Positions 59,461 through 64,000 of a DNA stretch of 64,000 bases are shown here, one piece after another. This DNA comes from Neoscytalidium dimidiatum. Lineage: Eukaryota > Ascomycota > Dothideomycetes > Botryosphaeriales > Botryosphaeriaceae. The position numbers and the translations under genes were made by a program. The DNA is taken from the NCBI GenBank assembly GCA_037367355.1, contig CM074700.1:372001-436000 (forward strand). Direction: 5' to 3'. The notes beneath the pieces were generated by a model. That model did not search any database and had not been told where the DNA came from. It saw nothing but the letters and a program-made list of their open reading frames with translations. The stretch's first letter is position 1, and each line of letters begins with the position of its first letter.

Positions 59461-60274
59461 CTTCGTCCTTTCAACCGACCGATCTCGAACTGCCTTGGCG
59501 TCGATAGAGTTCTGACGGTGGCAAGCGGTTGTTGCAGTAGGTTGTTCTTCAGGACTTGTAGGCTCGTTCCGTTATTCCCGTAGGGCAGGGCAGCGGTTGC
59601 GCTTTGACAGCCTTCTAACAGCTGCTGTGACAGCGAAGTTAAACGGACGATTGGAAACGCCCTGTGAAGGCACGCTGACGTCATAATCGAGCATGTCGTC
59701 AGCGCGCGCGCGCGCTTTCCCAACTCTGCACTGTGCCTATATGCAACTGACCGTAGGCTCTTGTGGGGGATCAGGCCACTCAAAGGCCGTAATCGGAGCG
59801 CAGGTGTCCTGCAAATTGTTGACGGCAGTCGGGGGATTTGGAATGTGCTATTTCCAAAAACATCGCGCAAAGTTCATGCTCCGGCTGGGCAGCGACCAGG
59901 GTCTCGGAAAGCTTGAACGCTCTATCGATAAGCGGGGGGGCTGTCGAGAAGTATTTCACAGCAGTGTGGCATGTTCATCCTGCAGTCGAAGCGTCTATTA
60001 TGAGAATCAGGGAATCTAATAAGCCCTGATTCGATATATCTAAAGTAGCTAATGTAAAAAGTGCGAACCATAATCTCCACAGCAATCTGCCCCTTAGGGG
60101 TGCAGTATCGCGGTAATGTCGTTTTGTATTTTGTACCAATCTGAGCAACTATCTGTAGGTCTGCCTCTTCCGCTTGTGAAAACTTTTAATGGCTATGAAA
60201 AACAGCCTTCATGAGGGTATCTAGAGAGATAAAGCAGAAGTGCAATGGGGCCGGCCCACTGGCTACGGCAGTCC
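59461..60274. other. Intergenic region between CorA and DUF1264 genes
   Basis: Both genes are on the minus strand, so this is the DUF1264 promoter side and the CorA 3' side. An alternating purine-pyrimidine GCGCGCGCGCGC run lies at 59701-59713. No gene was recognised. Confidence 0.5.
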
Positions 60275-62497
60275 TTACATCGTCGGCTCCCTCCACACCG
60301 TGTCCTGCCGCTTCGGCTTTGGCATGCCTCCTGACCACGCCGGCTTCGACTTCTTCACACCGCGCCTCTTGCGTGAGCGGGCAATTTGCCGCCTCTGAAA
60401 CGTCTTTTGGAACCAGCGGAAGATCATCTCCCGCATCATGCCGATGGAAGTGACAACCATTACTGGAACGGCAATATACCAAAAGAATCTGTCGCTGTGC
60501 TGGATCGCCCAGAAGTGCTCGAAGTTCTGTCCGAAGTATCCGGTCAAGAACGTCAAAGGCAAGAAGAAAATTGTGACGGCCGTCAGCTGCCGCATGCTTT
60601 CGTTTTGGTACGTGCTCATGATGTTGAAGATCAGGTCAATCATGTCATCTGCCAATCCGGTGAGTAATCAGACACAGGACTACTGCAGAGTTTACTGACC
60701 AGCTGACTTGCGCATCTCGTCGATCGATTGACATATCATGATACAGTGATCCTCAGCATCACCCAGGTAGGTATGGGCGAGAGAGCTGATGGTGACGCTG
60801 GAGGCGCTTCCGCGCGCAACTGGTTTTCCATTAAGACTCGACGTAGCTGCGGTTATCAGTTTGCTGTCTCCTCAACTTTGTCGTGTCGGGGAGCTCACCG
60901 ATTGGTTCTTTCTTGTGGTCACGCAGCGCATTGATCAGGCCCATGATGGGCTGAATTCTGTTCCGCAAAACGGAAAGCTCGGTTGTCATAATGTCTGCGA
61001 ATGATCAGCATAAGACCATGAAGTGTTTGGTGCTCCGATCGGCTTACACAACGCCTTGGAGTGGCCAATGCTCGGCTCTGTCAGAACGTCAAGCTCCAAG
61101 TCACTGATTGTGTCCTCGTATGCAGCGATCACTGGAATGGCCAAATCGATGATGGTATCAATGAGGGCTTGCACCATCATGCTCGCATCGGCGCTGCGCC
61201 TTAGAATCGTGTCGGGCGCCTCTAGACGTGTGATGATCGGCTTCTCCACATCCTCAGCGGAATGCTCGAAGAAACAAATGCACGTGTTATCGCTAGTCAG
61301 GAATATGGAAACCTGTTCAACGCTGACAGCGAGGTGTTTGTCAGACAGAGCGGAGTGGCGTTCCATGTACTCAGTGCGCTCAACGTTGGGACCACCCCTG
61401 TAGCGTTGGAGGGTCCGGAACTTATGCTTCGGCCTTTCTTTCGCCAAAGCTGATGGTGAGACGTAAGAGTCCTTTCGTTCGAGCTTATAGCCACCGTTAG
61501 GGTTGATTTTCTCCAAGGAATGACCGTCTTCAGAGCCGCGCCGTGACTTTCTTAGGCGTTTGAACCACTTGCGACTCTCCTTTTCTTGACGGCCCGCATG
61601 TTCAGGCTCGGAGTCGCTGTCCGAGGAGCTGTCCGAGGAGCTTCCCGTCTGGATGAGCTTCTGGAGGGTCAAGAGGACTGCACGACAATATTAGTTTCCC
61701 GGACCCGACAGGCTGGAAAGTTACAAGCGTATAGCCCTGCATTGCGCATAACCATGCAAATAGGATGCGAATGCAGGGCTACTAACGCGGAAATATTTGA
61801 CTGCTTTATGAGCAAGGGCGTCTGCCGAAGTTGCACACGGCTCTTGACGCTATTGTTTGAAGTTCAATTGGAATCCAAACTTACAGAAAGCGTGGTCGGA
61901 GTACCAATCGGCCTTCGTCCTGCCCCTGGTATTCATCAAATCCTCGATTGCCAGCCTGTGGAGGTTCTTGTAATTGCCCAGCATTTTGATGACGTCCCAG
62001 CTCAGTCCGTTCACGCTGATCCAGCGGCACGTGGCCCAGTCCGGGCGAGGCTGGTCCAGGAATTCTTTCAGGGAGCTGTTGTCCAGAGCGTGCTGCTCCA
62101 TGTATTCGTCCGAGAAATCGATGATAGTGATGGTGCACTCTTCCCTCAGGTGGGCATGGCGCTGGTCCGCTTCGGTCTTGGCCGTGTCGATGCCGGGCTC
62201 TGCCCCGGGCTCGGCCTCCCAAACGGGCCGCGGCGTGGGGGAATTGCGGTAGTGCTTCACGGTGTTGGAGCGAATCGGACGGCGCTGGGCGATGGTCGAA
62301 CTGTCAACCGAGTATCTGGCATCCGCGCCCGTGGCGGTGGGCGAGGTCGCGCTCTCGCGCCGGCTGCGACTGGTGCGCGGAGAACGCGGCGACCGCTGGG
62401 CTTCGACATCATAGGGGCTGCTGGTGTTCAGGGAGCTCAGGTTGGAGCTCCCCGCAGCCGGCGGGGAGTAGAAGTCGCGCACCGTCGGCTCGGCCAT
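60275..62497 (-). CDS. CorA-family metal ion transporter
   Basis: Five exons, 61885..62497, 61048..61677, 60899..60994, 60700..60846 and 60275..60648, total 1860 nt (619 aa). Start ATG at 62497 ([16 protein letters not shown]). A disordered Ser/Arg-rich N-terminus precedes the cytosolic funnel: [53 protein letters not shown], then [15 protein letters not shown]. The conserved coiled-coil helices include [40 protein letters not shown] and [20 protein letters not shown]. Two C-terminal membrane helices flank the loop. The signature reads YFGQNF, where canonical Mg2+ CorA/Alr1 channels have GMN. Metal selectivity is therefore open. The four introns are 207, 53, 53 and 51 nt, all with good donors and frame-restoring. 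Confidence 0.92.
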
Positions 62498-63929
62498 GGA
62501 GGGCGCTGCAAGGAGTGAAACAATTGCTGCGCTGCTGGAACCGCGAGCGAATGCTAGCCAAGTGCAGCGACAGCTGTGCTGGCGTCATGAGCAGATGTCT
62601 GGGCAGAAGGGGTCCAAGGGTCGCGCCCTGAGGCCAGCTGCGCACGCGTTTTGTCGGCCGTCCGCTCTAGATTGCGCGCCCGTATTATTTGCCCAAGGGG
62701 GTGCTAGCCGAGGCGCTGGTCGAGCATCAGAGTGTCTGAGGCTGTCGCGCAGTGGAGCTCGCGGGCGGCGGAGTCATGGAGCGCGCGCAGCTGCTGGGAC
62801 GGCAGCGGTAGCAATGGCAATGGCAACGGCAATGGCAGCGGCGGCGGCGGCGCACTCTATGTACGTACGCCGGCCGGAGTGGAGTAGCGGTCACCTGCAG
62901 AGCCCAGCGGTGGTCAAGCATGCAGCGAACAGCCTTGGTGCTTCGCGCGGCTTCGGGGGCGCGCCCACCGGCCGATTTCGATGGGCGCCCGCTCCAGTCC
63001 TCGGGCCAGCCCTGCGCACGGCAGCGAGGCCCTTCTCGATGGATGCGCGCTGCTGGGCCGCCCTTTCGGCGGACAATACGCCTGGTCGGAGATTGTGATT
63101 GGCCCCGGTCGCGCTTTTACCTCTGAGACACGCAGTATTTCGCGTGCAGGCGAGGCCGGTAAGCTATTAATCATCGGCAAGCCAAGCCCCAGGCCCGAGA
63201 CGGCGAGGGCCCGGCATTGGAGCATGAAGCCAAGGGTAATCTCGAGTCTCGGGCGCCAAGCGCAGCCTCCTCACTTTACAGCGCACCCATCTGCCCACGC
63301 CAGACTCCTCACCCTACCTCGACCGCAGCACCCGCCCATCCTCCGTCCACGCGCCGCTGCATCTTCTACTCCCTCCCGCCGTCTTGAACCGCCCAGCTCC
63401 CGCGCCCGACTCGATCCCCGACCGCTCGCCCGCTCGCCCGCTCGAGGACTCCGGCAGCGCGCCATCGCCACGGCTCGTGCGCCTTCCCGACGTGGCCCCC
63501 TCAGGAGAGCAAACATCATCAAGAGCTGCCCCAGGCCATCGAACCAGTCGACCGGCCTTGCTTACGTGCCCGGCCTGACCTCCAACGCCACCCGACCGGT
63601 CCGGATGTCGCCTTGTCATCCTCTGCTGTGATCGCACGCTCCAGCTCAAGCCCTTCTCAGTGGCGCCCGCCCACCACTCGACCCTCCACCCCATTACTCC
63701 GCCGATTGGCACACGCTCGACGCCGTGTTTGCTTTCAGGAAAGGGCGTTTCTTCTCTTGCATTGCTGGCGTTACTGGGTGCGTATCGTTGCTCCCTGTCG
63801 ACATGTCCGACGACCCTGTGCTAACCGTGCTGCCGACCAGCTCTTTCTTCATTTCGGATCACTCTGGCAATCCCAGCATCTAGGCTCTATTAGGGAAATC
63901 GACCGAAGCATCTCCTCAAAACCGCAGCC
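62498..63929. promoter_or_regulatory. Divergent promoter region, CorA gene and edge gene
   Basis: About 1.4 kb separates two start codons pointing apart. A GGCAAT/GGCGGC repeat lies at 62809-62851. Pyrimidine-rich leader-like sequence precedes the edge gene from 63.3 kb. No coding sequence is supported. Confidence 0.5.
62809..62851. repeat. GGCAAT then GGC microsatellite
   Basis: Imperfect hexanucleotide units of the type GGCAAT run into five GGC units in noncoding sequence. Confidence 0.85.
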
Positions 63930-64000
63930 ATGCGCGAGGTCAACTTCAGCATCCCCAACTCCAACAAGGCCTCCGTCGGCATCACTACCGCCCTCTATGA
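63930..64000 (+). CDS. N-terminus of a conserved fungal protein, cut by window edge
   Basis: An ATG at 63930 in a GCAGCCATG context opens a frame MREVNFSIPNSNKASVGITT that runs to the end of the window (23 full codons). The sequence looks like the conserved N-terminus of a fungal armadillo-like protein family, but 23 residues are too few to name it. A start this close to the edge leaves splicing and length unknown. Confidence 0.6.
   Translation, partial: MREVNFSIPNSNKASVGITTALY

Noticed and set aside
63271..63712. Overlapping frames on both strands near the right edge
   Set aside because: Arg/Ala/Ser-rich in GC-rich leader DNA upstream of the edge gene; no motif.

Overview
The window is nuclear DNA from a filamentous ascomycete (Pezizomycotina). 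The evidence is GT...AG introns of roughly 50-80 nt with CTRAC/CTGAY branch sites, genes on both strands with no operons, and a fungal gene set (HET domain, LaeA-like methyltransferase, DUF3425 bZIP, Rrp5, Tim9, CSC1/OSCA channel, Bud14-like SH3 protein). Order-level placement (for example Dothideomycetes) cannot be decided from sequence alone. Multi-exon models were built by hand from splice signals, reading-frame arithmetic and family conservation; each joined CDS length was checked to be divisible by three. Boundaries should be good to a base or two, except where stated.

Layout. 0-13 kb is the accessory-looking end. It holds the 3' two thirds of a giant DUF3638/DUF3645 NTPase-like gene (+), an F-box gene with an apparent frameshift (-), a seven-exon LaeA/UMTA-type SAM methyltransferase (-), a possible decayed gene fragment, and a large HET-domain gene (+). 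13.7-22 kb is core: a Cdt2-like WD40 gene (-) diverges from RRP5 (+), which has a small uORF. 23.3-33 kb holds a Ser/Thr-rich GPI-anchored wall protein (-) and a Sac7/Bem2-class RhoGAP (-), separated by 4.7 kb with no convincing gene. 33.8-44 kb holds TIM9 (+), a candidate 41-residue microprotein gene (+), a DCG1-like hydantoin/Asp-Glu racemase (+), geranylgeranyl diphosphate synthase (+) and, convergent with it, a bZIP-DUF3425 regulator (-). 47.7-64 kb holds a Bud14-like SH3 protein (+), a CSC1/OSCA-type channel (-), a DUF1264 (oil-body-associated-protein family) protein (-), a CorA-type metal transporter (-), and the first 71 nt of a further gene (+) at the window edge.

There is no single pathway cluster. 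Housekeeping functions (ribosome biogenesis, mitochondrial import, CRL4 cell-cycle ubiquitylation, Rho/polarity signalling, isoprenoid supply, ion transport) are mixed with lineage-variable genes concentrated in the first 13 kb. The most interesting candidates are the spliced 41-aa microprotein at 36 kb, the CGCC-repeat frameshift in the F-box gene, the poorly understood DUF3638 NTPase-like protein, the allorecognition-flavoured 8-13 kb interval, and the GQN motif of the CorA protein. No CRISPR array, tRNA, rRNA or intact transposon was found by eye.
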